This document shows positions 6,632 to 15,160 of a DNA stretch of 37,408 nucleotides, piece after piece (positions within the stretch are counted from its first letter, which is position 1; each line of letters starts with the position of its first letter). The stretch is from DASUZB01 sp036377075. Lineage in GTDB: Bacteria > Actinomycetota > CALGFH01. The translations under genes were made by a program, and so were the position numbers. The DNA lies in NCBI GenBank assembly GCA_036377075.1, contig DASUZB010000210.1, forward strand, positions 1 through 37,408, written 5' to 3'. The notes beneath the pieces were generated by a model, which saw only the letters and a program-made list of their open reading frames with translations, was not told the DNA's origin and did no database searches.

Positions 6632-7843
6632 TTGGCGAAGGTTCCCGAGGACCAGTCCGACATGCAGCGTCGCATGGCGATGCCGAAGGGTGCCGAGCTG
6701 AAGAACCAGGTGGTGCAGGCCGCGACCGAGCGCCTGCTCGGTGAGCAGCGGCGAATTCCCAACGTGGTCGGCTTCGGCCACGGAGTGAAGTGGACCAACA
6801 ACCAGCCGACCGGCAAGGACGCGCTGCTCGTCTTCGTCGAGCAGAAGGTCGACGTGCCCAGCTCCGACCGCGTCCCCAGCGAGATCGGCGGCAAGCCCAC
6901 CGACGTCGTCCCCGTCGGCACCGTCATGGCGCAGCAGCTGATGCGCGAGCGCACCATCGTGGAGCGCGACGGCGTCATGGACGGCGAGGCCCACCACCTC
7001 GCCAGCCCGCAGCGCGCCCTGCTGCGCCTGCCCGAGCGCGACCAGAGCCGCCTGCTGCTCGAGGGCCTCGCCGGCCAGGAGCTCGAGGTCGGGGTCGAGA
7101 CCCTGGCCAAGCGCGCCCGCCCGGCCCGCGGCGGCTACTCGGTCGGCCACTTCAAGATCACCGCGGGCACGATCTCGACCTGCGTCTACGACTTCCTGCC
7201 CGGCGCGACCGTGAACCCGCCGGCTCCGGGGATCGGCGTCCCGAGCAAGTTCTACATCCTGTCCAACAACCACGTGCTGGCGAACTCCAACGCCGCGGCG
7301 ATCGGCGACCCGATCCTGCAGCCGGGGCCGTTCGACGGCGGCACCGACCCGGCCGACCGCATCGCGCGGCTGAGCCGCTTCGTGCCGATCACCTTCGAGC
7401 CGCCGGTGCCGCGGGCGAACCACCGCAACCTGGTCGACGCGGCCATCGCCGAGGGCGAGTTCCACGACCTCGAGCGCGAGGTCTACTGGACCGGCGTGGC
7501 CAAGGGCTGGTACCCGCGCGCCCGCCTCAAGGTCGGCGACCGCGTCAAGAAGACCGGGCGGACCACCAACTACACGCTCGGCCGGGTGATCGCCACCAAC
7601 GCGACCATCGACGTGAACTACGGCGGCGGCAAGGTGGCGCGCTTCCTCGACCAGATCGTCACCACCAGCATGTCGGCGGGGGGCGACTCCGGGTCGCTGG
7701 TGCTCAGCTCGGCGCCGGGCTCGCAGCCGGGCACCCAGGACGACTTCGCCGTCGGCCTGCTGTTCGCCGGCAGCCCGCAGGTGACCATCCTCAACCACTT
7801 CGAGCACGTCCGCGCGCTACTGCGGATCGAGGTGTACCCGTAG
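6632..7843 (+). CDS. Trypsin-fold serine protease (NAL1-like)
   Basis: 403 aa. Residues 42-97 repeat the fold of the preceding 77-aa protein; 100-165 is a charged linker; 168-400 is a trypsin-like domain. The catalytic triad is visible: His214 in LSNNHVLA, Asp269 in NLVDAAIA and Ser353 in SAGGDSGSLVL. It resembles bacterial relatives of the plant NAL1 trypsin-like proteins. There is no signal peptide or membrane segment, so it is predicted intracellular, unlike most trypsin-fold proteases. The TTG start at 6632 is supported by AGGGGGG upstream; the next in-frame ATG (residue 11) would lack such a site. A strong hairpin follows the stop. Substrate unknown. Confidence 0.87.
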   Translation: MAKVPEDQSDMQRRMAMPKGAELKNQVVQAATERLLGEQRRIPNVVGFGHGVKWTNNQPTGKDALLVFVEQKVDVPSSDRVPSEIGGKPTDVVPVGTVMAQQLMRERTIVERDGVMDGEAHHLASPQRALLRLPERDQSRLLLEGLAGQELEVGVETLAKRARPARGGYSVGHFKITAGTISTCVYDFLPGATVNPPAPGIGVPSKFYILSNNHVLANSNAAAIGDPILQPGPFDGGTDPADRIARLSRFVPITFEPPVPRANHRNLVDAAIAEGEFHDLEREVYWTGVAKGWYPRARLKVGDRVKKTGRTTNYTLGRVIATNATIDVNYGGGKVARFLDQIVTTSMSAGGDSGSLVLSSAPGSQPGTQDDFAVGLLFAGSPQVTILNHFEHVRALLRIEVYP

Positions 7844-7858
7844 CGCCGGATCGGTGGA

Positions 7859-7899
7859 GCGGTGCGGGGTCGCCGGACGTACCGGCGGCCCCGCACCGC
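7859..7899. terminator. Strong bidirectional hairpin terminator
   Basis: Outer arms 7859-7869 and 7889-7899 (GCGGTGCGGGG / CCCCGCACCGC) are perfect. After one U-G position an inner stem (7871-7876 with 7882-7887) continues to a 5-nt loop. It occupies the 75-bp gap between convergent protease and P450 genes, exactly where a shared terminator is expected. No T run follows, as is common in high-GC genomes. Confidence 0.75.
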
Positions 7900-7918
7900 G
7901 GGAAGGTTGCCCGGCTGG

Positions 7919-9268
7919 CTAGGAAGGACTCCAGCGGATCGGCAGGCGCTTGACGCCGTTCTGGAAGTTCGAGCGCAGCCGCGCCGGCTCGCCGGCGAGC
8001 TCGACCTCGCCGAGGCGGTCGAGCAGCGCCGCGAACAGCGCCCGCATCTGCGCGCGCGCGAGCTGCGCCCCGAGGCAGAAGTGGGGGCCGTGGCCGAACG
8101 CCAGGTGCTCGTTGGGCCGCCGGCCGACGTCGAAGCGGTCGGGCTCGCCGAAGGCGTCGCCGTCGCGGTTGCCCGACGAGAACCAGACCACCACCTTCTG
8201 GCCGGCGCGCACGGGCGTCCCGGCGACCTCGGTGTCGCTCGCCGCGGTGCGGCGGAAGTGCATCACCGGCGTCCACCAGCGCAGCATCTCCTCGACCGCG
8301 GTGGGCAGCAGGGAGCGGTCCCGGAGCAGGCGGCGGTACTCGTCAGGATGGGCGAGCAGCGCCAGCATCCCGCCGGGCAGGCCGTTGCGCAGCGTCTCGT
8401 TGCCCGCCACCGAGAACAGCCAGAACAGGTTCTCGAACTCCTCCACGCCGACGCGGCCGCCAGCGTCGTCGACCTGCCGCATCAGCACCGACATGACGTC
8501 GTCGCCCGGCTGGCGCCGCTTGTAGCTGCCCAGCTCGTGGGCGTAGGCGTAGAGGTCGGGCATGCCGGCCCTGGTGCGCGGGTCGGGCATGCGCCCGTCC
8601 GCGCCCGGCGAGGGGCGCAGCTCGTGCGCCCGCCGCGCCATCGCGCTGGCGCCGGCGGCGTCGAACGCCGCGCTGACGGCGTACTCGGGGTCCTGGTAGC
8701 CGATCACCCGGTTGCTCCAGTCGAACAGCAGCCAGCGGTCGGACTCCGGCACCCCGAAGACGTCGGCGAGCGTCAGCAGCGGCAGGTCGGCCGCGACCTC
8801 CTTGGCGAAGTCGGCCTCGCCGCGCTCGGCCACGGCGTCCACCAGCGCGACCGCGCGCCGCCGGATGCGCTCCACCAGCCGCGCCACCGCCCTGGGCGTG
8901 AACGCCTTGGCGAGCAGGCCGCGCAGGCGCGAGTGCTCCGGCGGGTCGAGGTTGAGCATCATGCGGCGCACGTAGCGGAGGTCGGCGGGGGTCGCCGGGT
9001 CGCGGATCTGGGTCGCGCCCAGCTGCGAGGAGAAGACCCGCGGGGAGCGCAGCACCTGGCGGATGTCGGCGTAGCGCAGCACGGCCCAGAACCCGGGCCC
9101 GCCGGGCCACGGACCGAGCGGCGGCTCCTCCATCCACACCAGCGGCGCGCGGCGCCGCAGCCGCGCCAGCGCCTCGTAGGGCACCCCGCGGACGTAGGTG
9201 TCGGGGCTGTAGACCAGCTCGCTGTCGGAGACGGCCTCGGCGGGCGGCGTGGTCGCCAACGGCGGCAC
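7919..9268 (-). CDS. Cytochrome P450 (CYP125/124/142-like)
   Basis: 449 aa haem monooxygenase that inserts one O2 oxygen into its substrate using ferredoxin-delivered electrons. Visible motifs: I-helix VAGNETLRNG, K-helix ExxR in EEMLRWW, then TPVMHFRRTA, and the haem loop AFGHGPHFCLGAQLAR with the axial Cys about residue 398. The TPVMHFRRTA and AGNET-RN patterns are typical of the CYP125/124/142 group that hydroxylates sterol or terpenoid side chains; assignment of substrate is inference. It is slightly longer than usual, with a ~25-aa insert around residues 215-240. The GTG at 9268 is the first available start, but GGAG abuts it too closely, so the start is uncertain. No ferredoxin gene is nearby. 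Confidence 0.92.
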   Translation of the reverse strand: MPPLATTPPAEAVSDSELVYSPDTYVRGVPYEALARLRRRAPLVWMEEPPLGPWPGGPGFWAVLRYADIRQVLRSPRVFSSQLGATQIRDPATPADLRYVRRMMLNLDPPEHSRLRGLLAKAFTPRAVARLVERIRRRAVALVDAVAERGEADFAKEVAADLPLLTLADVFGVPESDRWLLFDWSNRVIGYQDPEYAVSAAFDAAGASAMARRAHELRPSPGADGRMPDPRTRAGMPDLYAYAHELGSYKRRQPGDDVMSVLMRQVDDAGGRVGVEEFENLFWLFSVAGNETLRNGLPGGMLALLAHPDEYRRLLRDRSLLPTAVEEMLRWWTPVMHFRRTAASDTEVAGTPVRAGQKVVVWFSSGNRDGDAFGEPDRFDVGRRPNEHLAFGHGPHFCLGAQLARAQMRALFAALLDRLGEVELAGEPARLRSNFQNGVKRLPIRWSPS

Positions 9269-9426
9269 CTCCGGTCGGGGCCGCCTCCCGCGACGGCCGC
9301 TCGCCCCATCGTGCCCGCAGCCCGCCGAGACCTCCAGCCCGAACGCCGCCGGACCTCGATGGTCCCGGTGGTGGCGGCGTGGTCGAATGCCGCGGACGAC
9401 CCGGCGAGCGAGGAGGTGGGCGGCGC

Positions 9427-10221
9427 ATGACGCCAGCGACGGTCTCGTCCGGCCGCCACGACCTCGGCTCCGGGCACCTGTGGGTGCAGGCCGGGGAGTC
9501 CAGGGGAGAGGGGCCGGCGCTCCTGCTGCTGCACGGGCTCGGCGCGACCGGGGAGGTCTGGGCGGGGCTGTGCGGGCTGCTGGAGGGGCGCTGGCCGGGC
9601 CGCTGGGTGGTCCCGGACCTGCGCGGGCACGGGCGCTCCAGCCACGCGGCGGCCTACTCGTTCGGGCAGTACGCCAGCGACCTCGCCGGGCTCTTCCACC
9701 GCGGCGAGCGGGTGGTGGTGGTCGGCCACTCGATGGGCGGCGTGGTCGGGCTCGCCCTGGCGAGCGGCTGGTTCGGGGTCGACGTGGCCGGCGTCGTCGG
9801 GGTCGGCATCAAGGTCTCCTGGACCGAGGCGGAGCTGGCCCGCGCGGCCGAGCTCGCCGCGCGGCCGGTGCGCTGGTTCGACGACCGCGACGAGGCCGCC
9901 GCCCGCTTCCTGCGGGTCGCCGGCCTCGACGGGCTGGTGCCGACCGACGGCGAGCTGGTGGCCAGCGGGCTGGTCGCGGACGGCGGCCGCTGGCGGCTGG
10001 CGGCTGACCCGGCGACCATGGCCGTCGGCGCGCCCGACATGGCCGGGCTGCTGGCGGCGGCGCGCGCGCCGGTGCGGTTGGCCTGCGGCGAGACCGACGG
10101 GCTGGTCACCGTCGAGGAGCTGCGCCGCCACGACCCCGGCGCGGTCGAGCTGGCCGGCCTGGGCCACAACGCCCACGTCGAGGACCCCGAGCGGGTGCTG
10201 CGCCTGGCCGAGCGCGCCTGA
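9427..10221 (+). CDS. Alpha/beta hydrolase
   Basis: 264 aa. Oxyanion/HG motif LLLHGLG at 33-39, nucleophile Ser102 in VGHSMGG, acid Asp224 in CGETDGLV and His247 in GLGHNAHVEDPE give a complete catalytic triad. The short cap region (about 130-200) is helical and charged. The ATG at 9427 is preceded by GAGGAGGTGGG at normal spacing. Possible activities are esterase, lactonase or C-C hydrolase; the sequence does not decide. The gene diverges from the P450 gene (158-bp shared GC-rich upstream region, in which I see no clear promoter), so joint use in the same degradative pathway is possible. It ends 4 bp from the convergent methyltransferase gene. Confidence 0.9.
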   Translation: MTPATVSSGRHDLGSGHLWVQAGESRGEGPALLLLHGLGATGEVWAGLCGLLEGRWPGRWVVPDLRGHGRSSHAAAYSFGQYASDLAGLFHRGERVVVVGHSMGGVVGLALASGWFGVDVAGVVGVGIKVSWTEAELARAAELAARPVRWFDDRDEAAARFLRVAGLDGLVPTDGELVASGLVADGGRWRLAADPATMAVGAPDMAGLLAAARAPVRLACGETDGLVTVEELRRHDPGAVELAGLGHNAHVEDPERVLRLAERA

Positions 10222-10225
10222 GCGG

Positions 10226-11104
10226 TCAGCCCGCCGGCCGCGTGGCGGTCGCGTAGTAGCCGTGCCCGGGGAAGCGGGCGTGGCCGTCCGCCTCCACGTA
10301 CTCGGCCGCCAGCTCGGTGGCGGCGTGCCGGGCTGCGCGGACCCGCTCCTCGGGGACGCCGGCCAGCTGCTGGCGCAGCGGCACGTTGAGCGCGAGCACG
10401 AAGTCGATCCACTCGTCGGGCGAGCGCCAGTCGTGGATGACCGTGTAGGGCACGACGCGGACCTCGGCCATCCCGGCGCGCTCGAGCCCGGCGCAGACGA
10501 CCGAGGCGTCGGCGAGGCTGAAGATGCCGGGACGCCCCGGCGCCGCCGGTGGCGGCTGGGGCAGGCCGAGCGCGCCGAGCAGCGCGCCGACCAGTCGCGG
10601 CAGGGCCTGGCCCTCCGGCCGCCACGGGATCGCGGCGGCGAAGCGGCCGCCGGGGACGAGCACCCGGCGCACGCCCGCCAGCGCGCGGTCGAGGTCGGGG
10701 AGGAACATCAGCCCCAGCCGGCACAGCACCACGTCGACGCTCGCGTCGGGCAGGTCGATCGCCTCGGCGTCCATCTCGTGGACCTGGACGTTGTCCAGCC
10801 CGGCGGCGGTGGCCCGCTGGGCGGCGAAGGCCAGCATGTCGGGGGAGAGGTCGGTCGCGATCACCGTGCCGGTCGGGCCGACGCGGGCAGCCGCGGTCAG
10901 GGCCGGGTCGCCGACGCCGCTGGCCAGGTCCAGGACGCGGTCGCCGGTGGTCACCCGGGCCAGCTCCAGCAGGCCCTCGGAGAGCGCGCCCCACTGGCGC
11001 TCGATCACCTCGAGCTGGGCGTACCACTGCCGCGCCTGGCGGCCCCACCCGGTGCGCTGCTGCGCCTTGCTACCATCCGCTGATGCGGGAGCGGTCGTGG
11101 TCAT
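10226..11104 (-). CDS. SAM-dependent class I methyltransferase (UbiE/MenG-like)
   Basis: 292 aa Rossmann-fold methyltransferase. SAM-binding motif I is VLDLASGVGDPAL at 57-69, the acidic end of strand 2 is VIATDLSPDML, a MDAEAIDLPDASVDVVLCRLGLMF block follows motif II/III, and LVPGGRFAAAIPW is the post-III region. This matches methyltransferases of the ubiE/arsenite/sterol type. The acceptor is unknown; the C-terminal ~120 residues carry the substrate-binding part. The ATG at 11104 is chosen because GGAGGT lies 7 bp upstream and the longer reading is Pro/Arg noise. Divergent from the TPR-LuxR gene across 118 bp with an inverted repeat. Confidence 0.9.
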   Translation of the reverse strand: MTTTAPASADGSKAQQRTGWGRQARQWYAQLEVIERQWGALSEGLLELARVTTGDRVLDLASGVGDPALTAAARVGPTGTVIATDLSPDMLAFAAQRATAAGLDNVQVHEMDAEAIDLPDASVDVVLCRLGLMFLPDLDRALAGVRRVLVPGGRFAAAIPWRPEGQALPRLVGALLGALGLPQPPPAAPGRPGIFSLADASVVCAGLERAGMAEVRVVPYTVIHDWRSPDEWIDFVLALNVPLRQQLAGVPEERVRAARHAATELAAEYVEADGHARFPGHGYYATATRPAG

Positions 11105-11171
11105 GACACCTACCTCCGAAGGTCGCCTCGACGTGAGCGGTCCCATCGTGGGCGCGTGGCGGGCGCCGAGC

Positions 11172-11189
11172 ATGGGTGAGACCACCCAT
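11172..11189. repeat. Inverted repeat between divergent methyltransferase and LuxR genes
   Basis: ATGGGTG-AGAC-CACCCAT: perfect 7-bp arms with a 4-nt spacer, 34 bp upstream of the LuxR-type start and 68 bp from the methyltransferase start. A plausible operator, perhaps for the adjacent LuxR-type protein; LuxR-family proteins bind dyads of this size. Confidence 0.4.
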
Positions 11190-11222
11190 CCCGGCACGGG
11201 CGTCGGCGCGGCGGGCTGACCC

Positions 11223-12863
11223 GTGGACGCCGAGCTGGCGGAGCTGCTGGCACGAGGGGACGGCGCCCTCGACCGCGGCGACTGGGCGGCGGCCCGCGCC
11301 TGCTTCGAGCAGGCGGCGCGCCTGGAGAACCCGGCGGAGGCGAGCGAGGGGCTGGCGCAGGCGCTGTTCTCGCAGGGCGACTACGCCGGCGCGATCGACC
11401 ACGGGGAGCAGGCGTTCGCCGCCTTCCGGGCACGCGGCGCGGACGTCAGGGCGGCGGCCTGCGCGCGCGTCGTCGGCTACCTGTACGGCGTCGTGTACGG
11501 CAACCACGCCGCGATGCGCGGCTGGATGGGTCGGGCCGTCCGCCTGCTCGACGGCGCCGGCGACTGCCTGGAGCGTGCCCGCGTCGAGCTCACCCAGGCG
11601 ACGATCACCGACGACCCGGTGGCGCGCGAGCGCCACCTCGCCGCCGCGGTGGCGATCGCGCGGCGCCACGGCAGCGCCGACCTCGAGTTCGACGCCATGA
11701 GCCAGCGCGGCCTCGGCCTGGTCGCGGCCGGGGAGGTCGACGCCGGGATGGCGCTGCTCGACGAGGCCCTCGCCGCGGTGGCCGGCGGCGAGGTGCGGGA
11801 CTTCGTCTCGGTCGGCGCGATGTACTGCAAGATGCTGCACGCCTGCGAGCTGACCTTCGACGTCCGGCGCGCGGAGGACTGGCTCGCGCTCGCCGACCGC
11901 TTCGTCGAGCGCACCAACCGGATCCCGATCGGCGCCATCTGCCGCACCCACTACGGCGGCGTGCTGACCGCGGCGGGCCGCTGGGACGACGCCGAGCGCG
12001 AGCTGCTCGAGGCCGTCCGGCTCTACGACCGCAGCTACCGCGCGCTGCGCGGCGCCGCCGTCGTCCGCCTGGCCGCCCTGCGGGTGCGGCAGGGCCGCCT
12101 GGCGGAGGCGGCGGAGCTGCTCGGCGGCGCCGAGCACGACCGCTACGCCGTCCGGCCGCAGGTGGAGCTGCACCTGGCCAGGGGCGAGGCCGAGCTCGCG
12201 GTGGCCAGGATCGAGCGCTTCTTCCGCGAGCACGCCGAGTCGGAGCTGACCGCCCCCATGCTGCTCCTGCTGGTCCGGGCGCAGCTCGACCGCACCGACC
12301 CGGACGCCGCCGCCGCGGCGGCGGCGTCGCTGCGCGAGCTGGCCGGCGCCAAGCCCTCCGGCCTGCCCGCCGCGCTCGCCGACCACGCCGAAGGGCTGGT
12401 CGCCGCGGCCGGGCAGGACGCCGAGGCGGCGCGCCACCTGGAGCGCGCCCTGGCGGCGTTCGGGCGGCTGGGGCTGCCGCTGGAGGAGGCGCGGGCGCGG
12501 CTCGACCTCGCCGGGGTGCTGGCCGCAACGCAGCCGGCGATGGCGCTGGCGGAGGCGCGGCTGGCGCTGCGGCGCTTCCAGGCGCTGGCGGCCAACCGCG
12601 ACGCCGACGCGGCCACCAGCCTGCTGCGCCGGCTCGGCGTGCGGGGGCACACCGGACCGCGCGGCACCGGCAAGCTCACCGCCAGGGAGCACGAGGTCCT
12701 GGAGCTGGTCGGGGACGGCCTGGCCAACGCCGACATCGCCGCCCGGCTGTTCGTCAGCCGGCGGACGGTCGAGCACCACGTCTCCAACATCCTGGCCAAG
12801 CTGGGGCTCGCCACCCGCGCCGAGGCGGCGGCCTACGCCGCCCGCCACCCCGCCGGCCGGTGA
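11223..12863 (+). CDS. TPR-repeat LuxR-type transcriptional regulator
   Basis: 546 aa. Residues 1-470 are a solenoid of Ala-rich helix pairs with tetratricopeptide spacing (for example AARACFEQAARLENPAEA, AIDHGEQAFAAFRARGA, RHLERALAAFGRLG). Residues about 483-546 are a LuxR/GerE helix-turn-helix (LTAREHEVLELVGDGLANADIAARLFVSRRTVEHHVSNILAKLGL). It resembles the C-terminal half of large LAL regulators but has no AAA/NTPase domain and no receiver, so its input is probably protein-protein or small-molecule binding by the solenoid. GTG start at 11223 with a poor ribosome-binding site. Its stop overlaps the cyclase start (GTGA), so the two are coupled. Confidence 0.88.
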   Translation: MDAELAELLARGDGALDRGDWAAARACFEQAARLENPAEASEGLAQALFSQGDYAGAIDHGEQAFAAFRARGADVRAAACARVVGYLYGVVYGNHAAMRGWMGRAVRLLDGAGDCLERARVELTQATITDDPVARERHLAAAVAIARRHGSADLEFDAMSQRGLGLVAAGEVDAGMALLDEALAAVAGGEVRDFVSVGAMYCKMLHACELTFDVRRAEDWLALADRFVERTNRIPIGAICRTHYGGVLTAAGRWDDAERELLEAVRLYDRSYRALRGAAVVRLAALRVRQGRLAEAAELLGGAEHDRYAVRPQVELHLARGEAELAVARIERFFREHAESELTAPMLLLLVRAQLDRTDPDAAAAAAASLRELAGAKPSGLPAALADHAEGLVAAAGQDAEAARHLERALAAFGRLGLPLEEARARLDLAGVLAATQPAMALAEARLALRRFQALAANRDADAATSLLRRLGVRGHTGPRGTGKLTAREHEVLELVGDGLANADIAARLFVSRRTVEHHVSNILAKLGLATRAEAAAYAARHPAGR

Positions 12864-13966
12864 AGCAGCTGCACATTCCCAAGCCCGTGATCGACGCGGG
12901 CCTGGCGGTGGCGGTGGCGGCCGCGGTGGCCATCTCGATCCTGGTCTCGCCCGAGCGGGGCACCAAGCGCGACGTGGCCGCCTACGCGGTGGGGCTGACC
13001 GTCGCGGTGCTGGTGCTGGCGCGGCGGCGCTGGCCCCTCGGCGTGCTGCTCGCCTCCGCCGTGGTGCTGCAGGCCTACTACGTGGTCGGGCTCCCGGGCA
13101 TCTTCCCGGCGGTGCCGCTCTCGGTGGCGCTCGCCACCGCCTGGGCCGCCGGCCACGGCCGCTGGCCGCTGGTGGTGGTCGCGTGGTTCTCGGTCATCCC
13201 GGTCGTCTACCGCCTGGTGGTGGCGAAGGAGGCGACGCTGCCGGTGCTCGGCGACGCCACCAGGGACGTGGCGATGTTCACCGCCGTGCTGCTGCTCGGC
13301 GAGGCGGTGCGCACCCGCCGCGCGCTCCGCGCCGAGCAGGAGAAGTCCGAGCGGCTGCTGCTCAACGTCCTGCCCGGCCCGATCGCGGCGCGGCTCAAGC
13401 AGGCCGACGGCGTGATCGCCGACGCCTACGAGGAGGTCACCGTCCTGTTCGCCGACATCGTCGACTTCACCTCCGCCAGTGAGAAGATCACCCCGGCCCA
13501 GGTGGTCGAGGTCCTCGACGAGCTGTTCTCCGTGTTCGACCAGCTCGCCAGGCAGCAGGGGCTGGAGAAGATCAAGACCATCGGCGACGCCTACATGGTC
13601 GCCGGCGGCCTGCCCGACCCGCACCCCGACCACGCCCAGGCGGTCGCCGAGATCGCGCTGGCCATGCGCGACGAGGTCGCCAAGCGCGCCGACCCGAGCG
13701 GCCGGCCGCTGGCGGTGCGCATCGGCATCGACACCGGCCCGGTGGTCGCCGGCGTCATCGGCAGGAGCAAGTTCATCTACGACCTGTGGGGCGACACCGT
13801 CAACACCGCCAGCCGCATGGAGTCCCACGGGATCGCCGGCTGCATCCAGGTGACCGACCGCACCTACCGGCGCCTCCGCGGCCGCTACCGCTTCGAGCGG
13901 CGCGGGCCGATCGCGGTCAAGGGCAAGGGGGAGATGGTCACCTGGCTGCTGCTGGCGAGGAGCTGA
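12860..13966 (+). CDS. Membrane-anchored class III adenylate cyclase
   Basis: 368 aa. Residues 10-145 hold about five hydrophobic segments, then a short coiled linker (RTRRALRAEQEKSERLLLNVLP, 151-172) and a class III cyclase domain (188-365). Active-site residues are all present: metal Asp199 (LFADIVDF) and Asp243 (TIGDAYM), ATP-selecting Lys237/239 and Asp308 (IYDLWGD), and transition-state Asn315 and Arg319 (VNTASRM). It should make cAMP as a homodimer from ATP. The membrane part is too short for a large extracellular sensor, so it may sense the membrane itself. GTG start overlapping the LuxR stop; downstream cAMP target not in the window. Ends 18 bp from a convergent gene. Confidence 0.93.
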   Translation: MKQLHIPKPVIDAGLAVAVAAAVAISILVSPERGTKRDVAAYAVGLTVAVLVLARRRWPLGVLLASAVVLQAYYVVGLPGIFPAVPLSVALATAWAAGHGRWPLVVVAWFSVIPVVYRLVVAKEATLPVLGDATRDVAMFTAVLLLGEAVRTRRALRAEQEKSERLLLNVLPGPIAARLKQADGVIADAYEEVTVLFADIVDFTSASEKITPAQVVEVLDELFSVFDQLARQQGLEKIKTIGDAYMVAGGLPDPHPDHAQAVAEIALAMRDEVAKRADPSGRPLAVRIGIDTGPVVAGVIGRSKFIYDLWGDTVNTASRMESHGIAGCIQVTDRTYRRLRGRYRFERRGPIAVKGKGEMVTWLLLARS

Positions 13967-13984
13967 CACCCCCGTACCCCCGGC

Positions 13985-15160
13985 TCAGGCGTGCGGGCCG
14001 GCGGTGACCTTCCCGACGGTCAGCCGGGGCGTGCCTTCGAGCACCTCCCCGACGCGCTCCACCTGCTCGTCGAGCTCGCGGCGCCGGGCCGCGCCGAGCG
14101 GCGCGAGCGGCTCGACGGTGACCTGCAGCGTGCGGCCCGAGCGGCGCTGGTGCCAGACCCCGGCGACCGTCCCGGCGAGCAGCAGCACCGGGTAGTTTCC
14201 CGCCTGGCCGCTGGGGACCAGGGCGCGCTCGGCGGCGCGGCCGGGGAAGAGCAGCTCGCGCGGCTGGCCGCCGACCGCGTAGGCGTCGAAGTAGGGCAGC
14301 AGCCTGACGCCGCGGGGCGCCCCGGCCGGGGGCGTGGCGTCCTCGGCGAGCAGCCACGCCGCCTCGGCGCCGACCTCGACCTGTTCGAGCTCGCCGGCGA
14401 GCGCGCCGAACCGCTCCGCCGCCCAGCGCGGCGGCGCGCCCAGCCACTTGGCGAAGTGCCGCGGCGTGGCCGGCCCGTAGGCGGCGAGGTAGCGGCGCAG
14501 CAGCTCGGCGGCGGCGGCGGCCTCCCCGGCGGGCCGGAACCCGGGCAGCCAGCGGCGCGGGCTGGTGTAGGTGACCTTGCGGCCCCGGTTGGGGCCGAAG
14601 CACAGCGCGCCGCGCCGCGCCGCCGCGCCGACCGCCTGGCGCCAGCGTGGCCACAGGTCCTGGAACGCGGGCATGACCCGTTCCCCGGCCCACGGCCCGG
14701 TGGCGGCGACGACCGCGTCGCCCAGCTCGTCGACGGTCAGCTCCGCGTCGTCCAGGGCGGCCGCGACCGCCTCGACCACCTCGTCGGTCTGCTCGGGCGT
14801 CAGCCGCACGTCCTCGGGGAAGGCGCTGCCGGTCTGCGGCACCGCGGCCAGCGCGCCGGTCCACATCGGCAGGTCCCTGGTCGGCAGCAGGTGCACCGTG
14901 CCGCGCGGTCCGTACGCCTTCACCAGGCTGCGCTCGGTCCACAACGCCTCGCGGACGTCGGCGCGCGTGGCGCCGGCGAGCCGCAGCCCGATCGAGAGCT
15001 CGGCGGCGGACAGCACCTGGGCGTGCGCGCCGCAGATGGCGCCGGCCACGTCGGCGGGCCCGGCGTCCGGCGACGGGACGGCCAGCCCGTGCCGCTCCAG
15101 CCGCCTGGCGCAGACCTGCGCCCACGACCAGCGCGGCGCCTTCGCGCCCTTGCCCGCCAT
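13985..15160 (-). CDS. Winged-helix DNA-binding protein, YcaQ/AlkZ (HTH_42) family
   Basis: 391 aa, full length for the HTH_42 superfamily, which includes the DNA glycosylases YcaQ and AlkZ that unhook interstrand crosslinks and bulky adducts. Signals: CARRLERHGLA near the N-terminus, GAHAQVLSAAELSIGLR at 44-60, LWTERSLVKAYGPRGTVHLLPTRDL at 70-95, LRRYLAAYGPATPRHFAKWLG, and LLPYFDAYAVG late. In YcaQ/AlkZ the catalytic motif is Gln-x-Gln or Gln-x-Asp at the place that here reads His46-Ala-Gln48, so catalysis is uncertain. ATG at 15160 with GGGAGGG upstream. It diverges from a TetR gene, which may control it. Confidence 0.85.
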   Translation of the reverse strand: MAGKGAKAPRWSWAQVCARRLERHGLAVPSPDAGPADVAGAICGAHAQVLSAAELSIGLRLAGATRADVREALWTERSLVKAYGPRGTVHLLPTRDLPMWTGALAAVPQTGSAFPEDVRLTPEQTDEVVEAVAAALDDAELTVDELGDAVVAATGPWAGERVMPAFQDLWPRWRQAVGAAARRGALCFGPNRGRKVTYTSPRRWLPGFRPAGEAAAAAELLRRYLAAYGPATPRHFAKWLGAPPRWAAERFGALAGELEQVEVGAEAAWLLAEDATPPAGAPRGVRLLPYFDAYAVGGQPRELLFPGRAAERALVPSGQAGNYPVLLLAGTVAGVWHQRRSGRTLQVTVEPLAPLGAARRRELDEQVERVGEVLEGTPRLTVGKVTAGPHA

